A stretch of 12,220 bases of DNA from Magnetospirillum sp. (lineage in GTDB: Bacteria > Pseudomonadota > Alphaproteobacteria > Rhodospirillales > Magnetospirillaceae): assembly GCA_016183945.1 (NCBI GenBank), contig JACPDP010000003.1:1-12220 (forward strand), given 5' to 3'. Under the pieces are notes generated by a model that was not told the DNA's origin, made no database searches, and saw nothing but the letters and a program-made list of their open reading frames with translations. Of the stretch, positions 1 to 7,931 are shown one piece after another (within the stretch, counting starts at the first letter, position 1; each line of letters starts with the position of its first letter). The translations under genes and the position numbers were made by a program.

Positions 1-166
1 CCACCAGGATGGTGCAGGCGCCGCATTCGCCCTCGCCGCAGCCGTACTTGGTGCCGGTCATTCCCAGCACGTCGCGCAGCATGGCCAGCGTGCTGATGGT
101 CGGCGCAATGGACGTCCGGCGCGGGGTGCCGTTGAGGGTGAAGCTGATTTCAATGGTCGGCGACAT
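1..166 (-). CDS. Molybdenum hydroxylase 2Fe-2S subunit (partial, N-terminus only)
   Basis: Small iron-sulfur subunit of a xanthine dehydrogenase/aldehyde oxidoreductase-family enzyme. It carries electrons from the molybdenum site towards the FAD subunit. Only the first 55 codons are in the window; the gene continues past the left edge. Translation from the ATG at 166-164 starts MSPTIEISFTLNG, a plant-type ferredoxin fold, and contains GCGEGECGACTIL with Cys43, Cys48 and Cys51 in the C-x4-C-x2-C spacing of the first cluster. A GGAAGG ribosome site lies at 176-181, 9 bp upstream and inside the preceding gene. The gene overlaps the FAD-subunit gene by 17 bp (150-166), so the two are probably translationally coupled. 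The molybdopterin-binding large subunit is not visible and is expected further left. Family is clear; the substrate cannot be read from this fragment. In context it may hydroxylate the indole ring of indoleacetate (inference). Confidence 0.93.
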   Translation of the reverse strand, partial: MSPTIEISFTLNGTPRRTSIAPTISTLAMLRDVLGMTGTKYGCGEGECGACTILV

Positions 167-1004
167 CGGTCAGCACCTTCCGCACCAGATTGTGGACGAG
201 TTCGCGGCGGTACCAGGCGGTGGCCCGCACGTCGTCGATGGGATTGACCTCGGAGACGGCCGTTGCCGCCGCCTGGTCGATCAGGGCGGCGTCGAGCCGC
301 CTGCCCTCCAGCAGCGCCTCGGCAGCGCGGCCGCGGAACGGGGTCGGCCCCACCGCGCCGAAGGCGAGGCGCACGTTCGACAGCACGCCGTCCGCCACCT
401 CGGCCTTGAAGCCGACGGACACCGCCGAAATGTCGAGCGCCGGGCGGGTGCCGAACTTGACGAAGCGCGACTGCGTCCCCGGCCTGGGGACCGGCAGCAG
501 TACCGCCGTCAGCAGTTCGTCGGCGGCGCGCAGCGTCCGCCCCGGCCCGGTGAAGAACGCGGCGATGGGAATGCGCCGGGTGCCGGCCTTCGAGGCCAGT
601 TCCACTTCGGCATCCAGCACCAGCAGCGGCACCAGGGTGTCGCCGGCCGGCGAGGCGTTGCAGATATTGCCGCCGATGGTGCCCATGTTGCGCACCTGAT
701 CGCTGGCGAAGTGGTCGGCGGCCTCGGCGAGCAGGGGCAGGGCCTCGGCCAGCCCGGCCACCTCGCGCAGTTGGTTGATGGTGGTCAGGGCGCCGAGACG
801 GACCCAGCCGCCGGCGATGGAGTGGCCCATCAGCTCGGGCACCCGGCGGATGTTGAGCAGAATGGGCCGCAGCCGCGTCCGTCCGCTGCCGGTCTGCGGC
901 ATCAGGTCGGTGCCGCCGGCCAGCACGGTGGCGTTGCCCCCGCTCAACGCGTCCAGCGCGTCGGCAAGGCTGGCGGGAGCCAGATATCGTTCAATGGCGC
1001 TCAT
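150..1004 (-). CDS. Molybdenum hydroxylase FAD-binding subunit
   Basis: Medium (FAD) subunit of a three-subunit xanthine dehydrogenase-family molybdenum hydroxylase, 284 aa, the usual length for a stand-alone subunit. It passes electrons from the 2Fe-2S subunit to an external acceptor. The sequence shows the N-terminal FAD loop VLAGGTDLM near residues 27-35, then the hallmark QVRNMGTIGGNICNASPAGD near residues 110-130, and a C-terminal CO-dehydrogenase-flavoprotein domain ending in AWYRRELVHNLVRKVL. The start at 1004 is preferred over an in-frame ATG at 1031 because the protein then begins MSAIERYLAP like its family, and AAAGGAAG (1014-1021) sits 9 bp upstream. It begins 16 bp after the mutase large-subunit stop and overlaps the 2Fe-2S gene. 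Related enzymes act on 4-hydroxybenzoyl-CoA, nicotinate, purines and aldehydes; the neighbours rather than this subunit point to an N-heterocycle such as indoleacetate. Confidence 0.93.
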   Translation of the reverse strand: MSAIERYLAPASLADALDALSGGNATVLAGGTDLMPQTGSGRTRLRPILLNIRRVPELMGHSIAGGWVRLGALTTINQLREVAGLAEALPLLAEAADHFASDQVRNMGTIGGNICNASPAGDTLVPLLVLDAEVELASKAGTRRIPIAAFFTGPGRTLRAADELLTAVLLPVPRPGTQSRFVKFGTRPALDISAVSVGFKAEVADGVLSNVRLAFGAVGPTPFRGRAAEALLEGRRLDAALIDQAAATAVSEVNPIDDVRATAWYRRELVHNLVRKVLTDVADH

Positions 1005-1020
1005 GCCCCGGCACTTCCTT

Positions 1021-2628
1021 TCAGAACACAATCGGTTCGCGGTAACGGCCGTACACCGCCACCAGCCTGTCGGTCATCTCGCCGACGGTGGCGTAGGCCT
1101 TGACGGCGTCGACGATGGCCGGCATGACGTTGAGGCCGGTGCGGGCATCATCCTCGATGCGGCCGAGGGCCTTCGCCACCGCGGCGGAGTCGCGTTCGGC
1201 GCGGATGCGGTCGAGGGCCTCGATCTGGGCCTTGGCGTCGGTGTCGTCGTAGGGGTGGAACTCGACCTTGGGCTCCTCCTCCTCCATGCGGTAGCAGTTG
1301 ACGCCGACCTTGGGGAAATCGCCCGATTCCAGGCGTTTCTGCATGGCATAGGCCTGGGCCGACACCGCCGCCTGGACCGAGCCCTCCGCCACCAGCTTGA
1401 CGATGCCGCCGCGCGCGTCGATGTCGGACATGATCTCGACCATCTTGTCGCGCATCTGGTTGGTGAGGGTCTCGACGAACCACGAGCCGCCCAGCGGATC
1501 GACGGTGTCGGTCAGCCCCATCTCCTCGATCAGCAACTGCATGGTGCGCAGCGAGATGCGCGCCGAATGCTCGGTGGGGATGGTGTAGGCCTCGTCGAAC
1601 GAGCACAGCGCCATGGTCTGGGTGCCCGACAGCGCACTGATCAGGGCGTAATAGGCGCCGCGCACGATGTTGAGCTCGGGCTGTTCCTTGGTCAGGCCGC
1701 CGCCGCCGCCGGCCGCGATCATCCGCATCCACATGGAGGCGGGGTCCTGCGCCTGGTATTCCTCCTTCATGATCCGGGCCCACAACCCCCGGGCGGCGCG
1801 GAACTTGCTCACCTGCTCGAAGATGTTGCCGAAGATGTTGAAGTTGAACGACAGCCGCCCGGCGAACTCGTCGATGTGCAGGCCGCGCTTCAGCGTCTCG
1901 TCGGCATAGGCCCGCGCGATGCAGAAGGCGTAGGCCATCTCCTGGGCCGGATTGGCGCCCGATTCCCGGATGTGGTAGCCGCAGACGCTGACCGGGCTGT
2001 ATTTGGGGGCGTGCTGGGCGCAGTATTCGATGGTGTCGCCGACCAGCTTCATGGAGGGCTCGACCGGGAAGATCCAGGTGCCGCGGCCGATGAATTCCTT
2101 CAGGATGTCGTTCTGGGCGGTGCCGCGCAACCTGGCGACGTCGTAGCCGCGCTTCTCGGCCATGGCGAGGAACATGGCGATCAGGATGGCGGCCGAGCCG
2201 TTGACGGTCAGTGAGACGGTGATCTGCTCCAGGTCGATGCCGTCGAAGGCGATCTCGAAGTCGCGCAACGTATCCACCGCCATGCCGACGCGGCCGACCT
2301 CGCCCTCGGCCATGGGCGAATCCGAATCGAAGCCGATCTGGGTCGGCAGGTCGAACGCCACGTTGAGCCCGGTCTGGCCGTTGTCGATCAGGAACTTGAA
2401 GCGCCGGTTGGTGTCGTGGGCGTTGCCGAAGCCGGCGTACTGCCGCATGGTCCACGGCCGCTTGCGGTACATCTGGGCGTGGATGCCGCGCGTGAACGGA
2501 TACCGGCCGGGCTCGCCGATATGGTCGAAACCGCCGGTCGCCTGGACGTCGGCGGCGGTGTAGACGGTCTTGATCTCGACGCCGGACTCGTTGACGACGG
2601 GGCGGGTTGCGGGACGCTCGGCACTCAT
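1021..2628 (-). CDS. Coenzyme B12-dependent acyl-CoA mutase, large (catalytic) subunit
   Basis: Substrate-binding TIM-barrel subunit of a methylmalonyl-CoA mutase-family enzyme, 535 aa, without its own cobalamin domain, which is encoded just upstream. Aligned by eye to Propionibacterium shermanii MutB it keeps Tyr64 (Tyr89 of MutB) in RPWTMRQYAGF, Ala91 (Ala116), Gln172 (Gln197), Arg182 (Arg207, substrate carboxylate), His219 (His244) in GYH and Arg258 (Arg283). Keeping Tyr and Arg at these places favours a succinyl/malonyl-type substrate over isobutyryl- or 2-hydroxyisobutyryl-CoA. Near the CoA/substrate channel His50, Lys56 and Asn89 replace Tyr75, Phe81 and Ser114. The start at 2628 gives an ATGA overlap with the small subunit; upstream in-frame ATGs lie inside that gene. 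In this operon the likely reaction is (2-aminophenyl)succinyl-CoA to (2-aminobenzyl)malonyl-CoA, an aryl version of the succinyl/methylmalonyl rearrangement (inference). Ordinary methylmalonyl-CoA mutase is the main alternative. Confidence 0.92.
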   Translation of the reverse strand: MSAERPATRPVVNESGVEIKTVYTAADVQATGGFDHIGEPGRYPFTRGIHAQMYRKRPWTMRQYAGFGNAHDTNRRFKFLIDNGQTGLNVAFDLPTQIGFDSDSPMAEGEVGRVGMAVDTLRDFEIAFDGIDLEQITVSLTVNGSAAILIAMFLAMAEKRGYDVARLRGTAQNDILKEFIGRGTWIFPVEPSMKLVGDTIEYCAQHAPKYSPVSVCGYHIRESGANPAQEMAYAFCIARAYADETLKRGLHIDEFAGRLSFNFNIFGNIFEQVSKFRAARGLWARIMKEEYQAQDPASMWMRMIAAGGGGGLTKEQPELNIVRGAYYALISALSGTQTMALCSFDEAYTIPTEHSARISLRTMQLLIEEMGLTDTVDPLGGSWFVETLTNQMRDKMVEIMSDIDARGGIVKLVAEGSVQAAVSAQAYAMQKRLESGDFPKVGVNCYRMEEEEPKVEFHPYDDTDAKAQIEALDRIRAERDSAAVAKALGRIEDDARTGLNVMPAIVDAVKAYATVGEMTDRLVAVYGRYREPIVF

Positions 2629-3023
2629 TTCACCCGCTCCTTGATGAAGTCGACGATGTCGGAAATCCTGGTCCCGGTGGCGAAGATGCCGGTGAAGCCC
2701 AGCGCGATCAGCTCGGGGCGGTCGGGGGCGGGGATGTTGCCGCCGATCATCCACACCTTCTCGCCCAGGCCGCGCTCTTCCAGCAGCGGCTTCAGCTTGC
2801 GGCAGAACGGCAGGTGCGAGCCGGCCATGCTCGACAGGCCGATGACGTCGACCCACTCTTCCATCGCGGCGTTGGCGACGGCGACGGGGGTCTGGCGCAG
2901 GCCGGTGTAGATGACCTCGAAGCCGGCGGCCATCAGCCCGCGCACCACGATCTTGGCGCCCTGGTCGTGGCCATCCAGGCCGGGCTTGGCGATCAGGACG
3001 CGGATGCGACGGCCTTCGCTCAT
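2625..3023 (-). CDS. Coenzyme B12-dependent acyl-CoA mutase, small cobalamin-binding subunit
   Basis: Stand-alone B12-binding Rossmann-like subunit, 132 aa, partner of the catalytic subunit that follows. It carries the base-off/His-on signature: DGHDQG at residues 17-22, whose His19 would be the lower cobalt ligand, then SSMAGSH at 64-70, and the GG pair in IGGNIP near 94-95. The length is typical of split mutases found in archaea, Clostridia and 2-hydroxyisobutyryl-CoA mutase systems. The ATG at 3023-3021 overlaps the stop of the acyl-CoA dehydrogenase gene (ATGA), and its own TGA overlaps the ATG of the large subunit, so the subunits should be made in step. No MeaB/ArgK-type G-protein chaperone, often linked to such mutases, is seen in the window. 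Confidence 0.94.
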   Translation of the reverse strand: MSEGRRIRVLIAKPGLDGHDQGAKIVVRGLMAAGFEVIYTGLRQTPVAVANAAMEEWVDVIGLSSMAGSHLPFCRKLKPLLEERGLGEKVWMIGGNIPAPDRPELIALGFTGIFATGTRISDIVDFIKERVK

Positions 3024-4153
3024 GAGGTCAGCTCCTTGCCGATGATCAGTTTGAGGATTTCGCTGGTGCCGCCGCCGATCAGGGTGAAGCGGATGTCGCG
3101 CAGGTAGCGCTGCACCGGGTACTCCATGGCGAAGCCGTAGGACGCCAGCACGCGGGCCGCCTGGTCGCAGATGCGGGCGGCGGCCTCGCTGGCGAACAGC
3201 TTGGCCATGGCGGCCTGCTGGGCATGGGGCCGGTCGTTGTCCTTGAGCCAGGCGGCATAGCGGACCAGTTGCACCGCCGCCTCCAGGTCGGTGGCCATTT
3301 CGGCCAATTTGAACTGGATGGCCTGGAAGGCGGCGATGGGCTTGCCGAACTGCTTGCGCTCGCCGGCATAGCGCACCGCCTCGGCCAAGGCCGCGGTGGC
3401 GACGCCGTTGGCCATGGCACCGGTGATGATGCGGATTTCGGCCAGGATCTTGCGCAGATGGCCCTCGCCGTCGCCGATCTCGCGCGACAGCATGTGGCTG
3501 TCGGGGACGAAGCACGCGTCGAACGCCACCTCGGAGGTCGGCAGCGCCCACACCCCCATTTTCTCGATGGAGCGCCCCACCGTCAGGCCGGGGAAGGCGC
3601 GTTCCACCAGGAAGATGGTCAGCTTCTTCTGGTCGCCGGCGCGGGCGAACACGGTGAAGAAGTCGGCCACCGGCGCCGAGGTGATCCAGGTCTTCCGGCC
3701 GCTGATCGTCCAGCCGCCCGCCACCTTGACCGCCGTGGTGGCGATGCCGCCGAGGTCCGAGCCGGCATCGGGCTCGGTCATGCAGATGGCGCCGATCTTC
3801 TCGCCCCGCAGCGCTGGCTTCAGCAGCCGCTCGCGAATGTCGGGGCCGCCCAGCAGATAGAGGAAGCTGGTGCCCATCAGCGCCTGCATGGCGGCGCAGC
3901 CGGCCAGCGACAGCGAGCCGCGCGAGATTTCGGACAGGGCGAGGCAGAAGGTCACCAGGTCGGCGCCAAGCCCGCCCACCTCTTCCCCGTAGCGCATGCC
4001 GAAGAAGCCGAGTTCGCCCAGCTTATCGAACAGCTCATGGGGAAATTCGTGCGCCGCGTCGAGCCGGGCGGCGGCCGGAGCCACCTCGCGGTCGACGAAG
4101 CGGGCGAAGGTTTCCTGGATCGCCCGCTGCTCTTCGGACAGATCGAAATCCAT
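3020..4153 (-). CDS. Acyl-CoA dehydrogenase family protein lacking the canonical catalytic Glu
   Basis: FAD-dependent acyl-CoA dehydrogenase, 377 aa, a standard length. Visible are the N-terminal helical domain, the flavin-contact segment ICMTEPDAGSD (123-133), WITSA (156-160), the YAGERKQFGKPI helix (262-273) and the C-terminal LRDIRFTLIGGGTSEIL. The residue at the medium-chain enzyme's catalytic Glu376 is Gly361 (just before GTS), and the isovaleryl-CoA dehydrogenase Glu254 position is Ile240, with Glu239 next to it. Neither standard base is present. A decarboxylating enzyme would not need one, because loss of CO2 creates the alpha-carbanion; this fits oxidation of (2-aminobenzyl)malonyl-CoA to 2-aminocinnamoyl-CoA, the IaaF-type step (inference). 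The start at 4153 (MDFDLSEEQ) is chosen over 4174 because GGAAGGG precedes it at good spacing and the earlier ATG lies inside the preceding gene. An electron-transferring flavoprotein is the expected acceptor. Confidence 0.9.
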   Translation of the reverse strand: MDFDLSEEQRAIQETFARFVDREVAPAAARLDAAHEFPHELFDKLGELGFFGMRYGEEVGGLGADLVTFCLALSEISRGSLSLAGCAAMQALMGTSFLYLLGGPDIRERLLKPALRGEKIGAICMTEPDAGSDLGGIATTAVKVAGGWTISGRKTWITSAPVADFFTVFARAGDQKKLTIFLVERAFPGLTVGRSIEKMGVWALPTSEVAFDACFVPDSHMLSREIGDGEGHLRKILAEIRIITGAMANGVATAALAEAVRYAGERKQFGKPIAAFQAIQFKLAEMATDLEAAVQLVRYAAWLKDNDRPHAQQAAMAKLFASEAAARICDQAARVLASYGFAMEYPVQRYLRDIRFTLIGGGTSEILKLIIGKELTS

Positions 4154-4157
4154 GCCC

Positions 4158-5843
4158 TCAGCCCTTCCAGCCATAGGCGTCGCGGGCCTGTTGCGGCGAA
4201 ACCACTCCGTCGCGGACCTCGCGGACCAGCAGCGTGCGGTCGCGCAGCTTGGGGTCGCCGTAGCCGCCGCCGCCGCCCGCCAACTGGTGGTAGACGGTGC
4301 CCTTGGGCACGCCGGTGATCAGGTCCTTGTTGCGCGGGCGCACCGCCTGGCCGTCGGGATAGGTCAGCTCGATCAGGTTGAGGGTGCCCTCGCCGCCGCC
4401 GAACAGGCCGAAGGCCGGCTCGAAATCGCCGTCGCCGAAGGTGACGAACTGGGTGTCCTCCGAGCCGATCACGAACACCGTCTCGACGCCCAATCCGCCG
4501 CGCCACTGGCCGGGGCCGGCCGAGTCGGTGGTGTATTCGTGCTTGACCAAGCGGTGCGGCGTGGTCTGCTCGAACATCTCGTAGTCCTGGTCGAGCAGCC
4601 CGCCCGAGGCGTCGATCATACCGATGTGGTCATAGCCGTCGGTGCCCAGCATGGCGCCGGAGCCGCCCTTCAGGCCCATGAAGCCGATGTCGACGTATTT
4701 CTCGCCGGTCTTGGGATCGAGGCCGGTGGTCAGCGAGCACAGCAGGTTGCTCCAGCCGGCGGTGACGCGGTCGGGGATCACCGGCGCCAGGGCGCGGATG
4801 ATGGCGTCGGCGTTGGGCGGGCACAGGTGGTTGCCGAAGGTGGTGGCCTTCGGGTAGCTGGCATTGAGGATGGTGCCTTCGGGAATGGTGATGGTGAGCG
4901 GCGCGATCATGCCCTCGTTGTGGGGAATGTCGGGATTGACCATCTGCAGCAGCGTCAGCACCGTGGCCGAGGCCGACGAGGTGAAGGTGCCGTTGACGAA
5001 GCCGTCGGTCTGCGGATCGCTGCGCGAATAGTCGAAGGCGATGCTGCGGTCCTTCACCGTGATATCCACCCGGATGGTGAACTCGGTGCCGACGTGGTGG
5101 CCGTCGTAATAGACCTTGCCTTCGCCGCTGTAGACGCCGTTGGGAATCTTCTCCAACTCGGCTTCCATCATGCGGCGGGTAGCGTCGAACAGCGCCCGCT
5201 TGTGGGCGTGGAAGCTGTCGGCGCCGTATTTCGCCAGCAGGTCGAGGAAGCGGCGCTCGCCCACCGTGCAGGCACCCATCTGGGCGCGCATGTCGTGCTG
5301 GACGATGTCGAGGCGGATGTTGGCGAAGATCAGGTCCCACACGTCGCGGCGGAACACGCCCCGGTCATAGATCTTGACCGGCGGAATGCGCAGCGCCTCC
5401 TGCCAGACTTCCTTGGCGTTGGGGTTGTAGCCGCCCGCCACCGCACCGCCGATGTCGGCCTGGTGGCCCTTGACCGCGGTCCAGCCCACCAGCGTCTCGC
5501 CGAGGAAGATCGGCTTGTAGACCGCGACGTCGTTGTTCTGGTTGCCCATGCTGAAGACGTCGTTGTGGAAGATGACGTCGCCGGGATGGATGTCGCCCTC
5601 GTAGTATTTCAGGATGTATTTGCACACCGGTGCCAGGGAAAAGGCCAGGATCGGCAGGTTTTCCGTCTGCTCCAGCATGTTCCCTTCGGCATCGTAGAGG
5701 CCGGTGACGAAGTCCTTGGCCTCGCATAGGATCGGTGAGCGCGTCGTCTTCTGCACCGAGATGCTCATCTCGTCGGTGATCGACTTGAAGGTGCGGGCGT
5801 ATACCGATAGCAGCATGGGATCGACTTTGCTCATGGCGGTCAT
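4158..5843 (-). CDS. Hydantoinase B/oxoprolinase family protein (HyuB-like)
   Basis: Second subunit of an ATP-dependent HyuA/HyuB-type amidohydrolase or carboxylase, 561 aa, full length for the family. The protein shows HNDVFSMGNQNNDVAVYKPIF-like sequence near residue 100 in place of the common NDPYxGGTHxxD, then GHQADIGG near 123-130, and the family end motif LAGGGGGYGDPKLRD. In acetone carboxylase the HxxD and GHxxD elements bind Mn; here the first His is Gln (QNND), while the Asp and the GHQAD His/Asp remain. Its ATG overlaps the hyuA-like stop (ATGA); a second ATG at 5834-5832, nine bases on, has a better-spaced AAGGGGG and could be the true start. With its partner it may open the lactam ring of 2-oxo-indoleacetate to (2-aminophenyl)succinate. 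Hydantoin or 5-oxoproline hydrolysis and ketone carboxylation (acetone, acetophenone) are alternatives within the family. Confidence 0.92.
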   Translation of the reverse strand: MTAMSKVDPMLLSVYARTFKSITDEMSISVQKTTRSPILCEAKDFVTGLYDAEGNMLEQTENLPILAFSLAPVCKYILKYYEGDIHPGDVIFHNDVFSMGNQNNDVAVYKPIFLGETLVGWTAVKGHQADIGGAVAGGYNPNAKEVWQEALRIPPVKIYDRGVFRRDVWDLIFANIRLDIVQHDMRAQMGACTVGERRFLDLLAKYGADSFHAHKRALFDATRRMMEAELEKIPNGVYSGEGKVYYDGHHVGTEFTIRVDITVKDRSIAFDYSRSDPQTDGFVNGTFTSSASATVLTLLQMVNPDIPHNEGMIAPLTITIPEGTILNASYPKATTFGNHLCPPNADAIIRALAPVIPDRVTAGWSNLLCSLTTGLDPKTGEKYVDIGFMGLKGGSGAMLGTDGYDHIGMIDASGGLLDQDYEMFEQTTPHRLVKHEYTTDSAGPGQWRGGLGVETVFVIGSEDTQFVTFGDGDFEPAFGLFGGGEGTLNLIELTYPDGQAVRPRNKDLITGVPKGTVYHQLAGGGGGYGDPKLRDRTLLVREVRDGVVSPQQARDAYGWKG

Positions 5844-7931
5844 GCCCCCTTGAGAGTGGACGCGACGAGATCCTCGCGGCCCTTGCGGTAGATGGCGAAG
5901 GAGCCGCTGGCATCGCAGACGCAGGCGTTGGCGGCGCTGACGAAGATGGCTGTGGTCACTTCCTCGATCATGGCCGGCCCCTCGATGCGGGCACCGTGCG
6001 CCAGCTTGTGGCCGTCATAGACCGGGATGGCGCGGAAACTCTTGGTCTCGGGAATGTAGACCGGGCGTTCGCCCTTGAGCGCCGCCGTCGGGTCGCTGCC
6101 GACCCAGGGGGCGCGCGGCTGGATCGGCTTGTCGGTGAAGCCCACCGCCTGCACCCGGACGTTGATGATCTCCACCGGGGCCTTCTGCTGCTCCAGCGAG
6201 TAGCCGTAGAGACGGTTGTGCTCGGCATGGAACAGGGCGGCGATGGCGGCGACGTCGCGGCTTGTGATCGCCTCGGCGGGGACCACGAACGATACCTCGT
6301 GGTACTGCTTGAGGTAGCGGCAGTCGAACTTGACGTGGATGCGCTGAGCGGCGGCGGGGATGCGCTCCTCGGCGAGCATCCTGCCGCCCTCGCGGGCCAT
6401 GTCGCCCACCAGCCCCTCCAGCCGCGGCCAGTCGATGGCGTCGAGGCGGGCGACGAAGGTGCGGACGAAGTCGTGCTTGAGGTCGCTCATCAGCATGCCG
6501 TAGGCGCAGAGGATCGAGGACTCGCGGGGAACGATCTGGAACGGCATGTCCAGCTCCTCGCAGATCAGGCAGGAATGGATGGGACCGGCGCCGCCGGCCA
6601 CGATCATCGGGAACTCGCGCGGGTCGAAGCCGCGCTTGATGGTGACCTCGCGCACGCCCTGGGCCATGTTGTTGCAGATGACCCGGTACATGCCGGCCGC
6701 CGCGTCCTCGATGGACATGCCCAGCGGCTTGGCGACGTATTCGTCGATGGCTTGGCGCGACGCCTCCAGGTCGATCTTCATCCGCCCGCCGGCGAAGTAG
6801 TCGGGGTTGAGATAGCCCAGAACCAGGTTGGCGTCGGTGGAGGTCGGCCGCCGGCCGCCGCGGCCGTAGCAGGCCGGGCCGGGATCGGCGCCGGCCGACT
6901 GCGGCCCCATGCGCAGCAGGCCGCCCTCGTCGATCCAGCCGATGGAGCCGCCGCCGGCCCCGATGGTGTGGATGCCCAGCATGGGCAGGGCGATGCGGTG
7001 GCGGTCGATCTCGCCTTCGTTGACCATCACCGGGGCGTCCACCGCCAACGAGGCCTCGAAGCTGGTGCCGCCCATGTCGACGGTGATGCACTTGTTCTGG
7101 TCGTGCAGGCGGGCGAAGGCCAGGCCGGCGCCGGGGCCGGCGGCCGGGCCCGACAGCAGCGTCAGGGCGGCGCTGTCGCGCGCCACCGCCGGCGTCATCA
7201 CGCCGCCGTTCGATTGCATGATCAGCAACAGCCCCTTGAAGCCGGCGGTCTGGAGGCGGCCGGTCAACTGGTCGAGGTAATGGCTGAGTTTGGGGCCGAC
7301 ATAGGAGTTCAGCGCCGTGGTGCTGATGCGGTCGTAGAAGCGGATCGACGGCAGCAGGTCGGTAGACACCGTCAGGTAGGCGCCGGGCAGCATGCGGCGC
7401 ACCAGTTCGGCGGCTTCCTGTTCGTGGCGGGGATTGGCGAAGGCGTTGAGGAAGCAGATTGCCACGGCGTCGACCCCCTCGGCCTTGAACATCGGCCAGC
7501 GCCAGCGGCGCCAACTCGTTGCCGTCGCGGTCGACCCGCTCGGCGACGCCCAGCCGCAGGTAGCGTTCCACCAGCGGCTGCACATTGGTGTAGCGGTTGT
7601 TGTACTGCTCCTCGCGGATGCCGCGGCGCATTTCCAGCGCATCGCGCACCCCCTGAGTGGTGATCAGGCCGCACTTGGCGCCGGTGTGGGTGAGGGTGGC
7701 GTTGGTGGTGACGGTGGTGCCGTGGACGATGGTGTCGATCCTGGCGGCGAATGCCTGCAGCGACTGCGGCGGCTGCATCTCGGCGGCGATCTCCATCAGC
7801 CCCTGCACCACGGCGACGGAGGGATCGTGGGGGGTGGACAGCACTTTGTGGATCAGGGGCTGCCTGCCATCTTCCGCGACGAAGAAGTCGGTGAAGGTCC
7901 CACCCACGTCGATGCCGATCTTCAGCGTCAT
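5840..7931 (-). pseudogene. Hydantoinase A/oxoprolinase family protein (HyuA-like), frameshifted
   Basis: ATP-binding subunit (acetate/sugar kinase-Hsc70-actin fold) that would activate the lactam or substrate with ATP for its HyuB partner. The N-terminal part, from the ATG at 7931, reads MTLKIGIDVGGTFTD (phosphate-1 loop, residues 8-15), HGTTVTTNATL, and on to DGNELAPL. The rest lies in another frame from FKAEGVDAVAICFLNAF: DMGGTSFEAS (phosphate-2), GAGGGSIGWIDEGG, QSAGADPGPACYGRGG, GGAGPIHSC, and a normal C-terminus at 5840. The switch lies at about 7490-7506. The span, 2092 bp, is one base over a multiple of three. Roughly six residues that relatives usually carry between PL and FKAEG also seem absent, so a small out-of-frame deletion fits as well as a one-base error. 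The N-terminal frame has no stop until 6015, so uncorrected translation would give a long nonsense tail. The start overlaps the ligase stop (ATGA). Sequencing error, true pseudogene or recoding are all possible. Confidence 0.88.

Noticed and set aside
1..1004. Purine xanthine dehydrogenase or CO dehydrogenase
   Set aside because: The subunits are generic for the superfamily and no purine or CO genes are near; the operon context favours an N-heterocycle or aromatic substrate.
1021..3023. Standard propionate-pathway methylmalonyl-CoA mutase
   Set aside because: No epimerase, propionyl-CoA carboxylase or MeaB is nearby, and the neighbours (Mo hydroxylase, HyuA/B, aryl-type ligase) point to another substrate. 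Not fully excluded.
4158..7931. Acetone or acetophenone carboxylase
   Set aside because: No small gamma-type subunit is present, subunit sizes fit plain HyuA/HyuB proteins, and the carboxylase metal-site histidine is changed. The mutase and Mo hydroxylase are not explained by ketone carboxylation.
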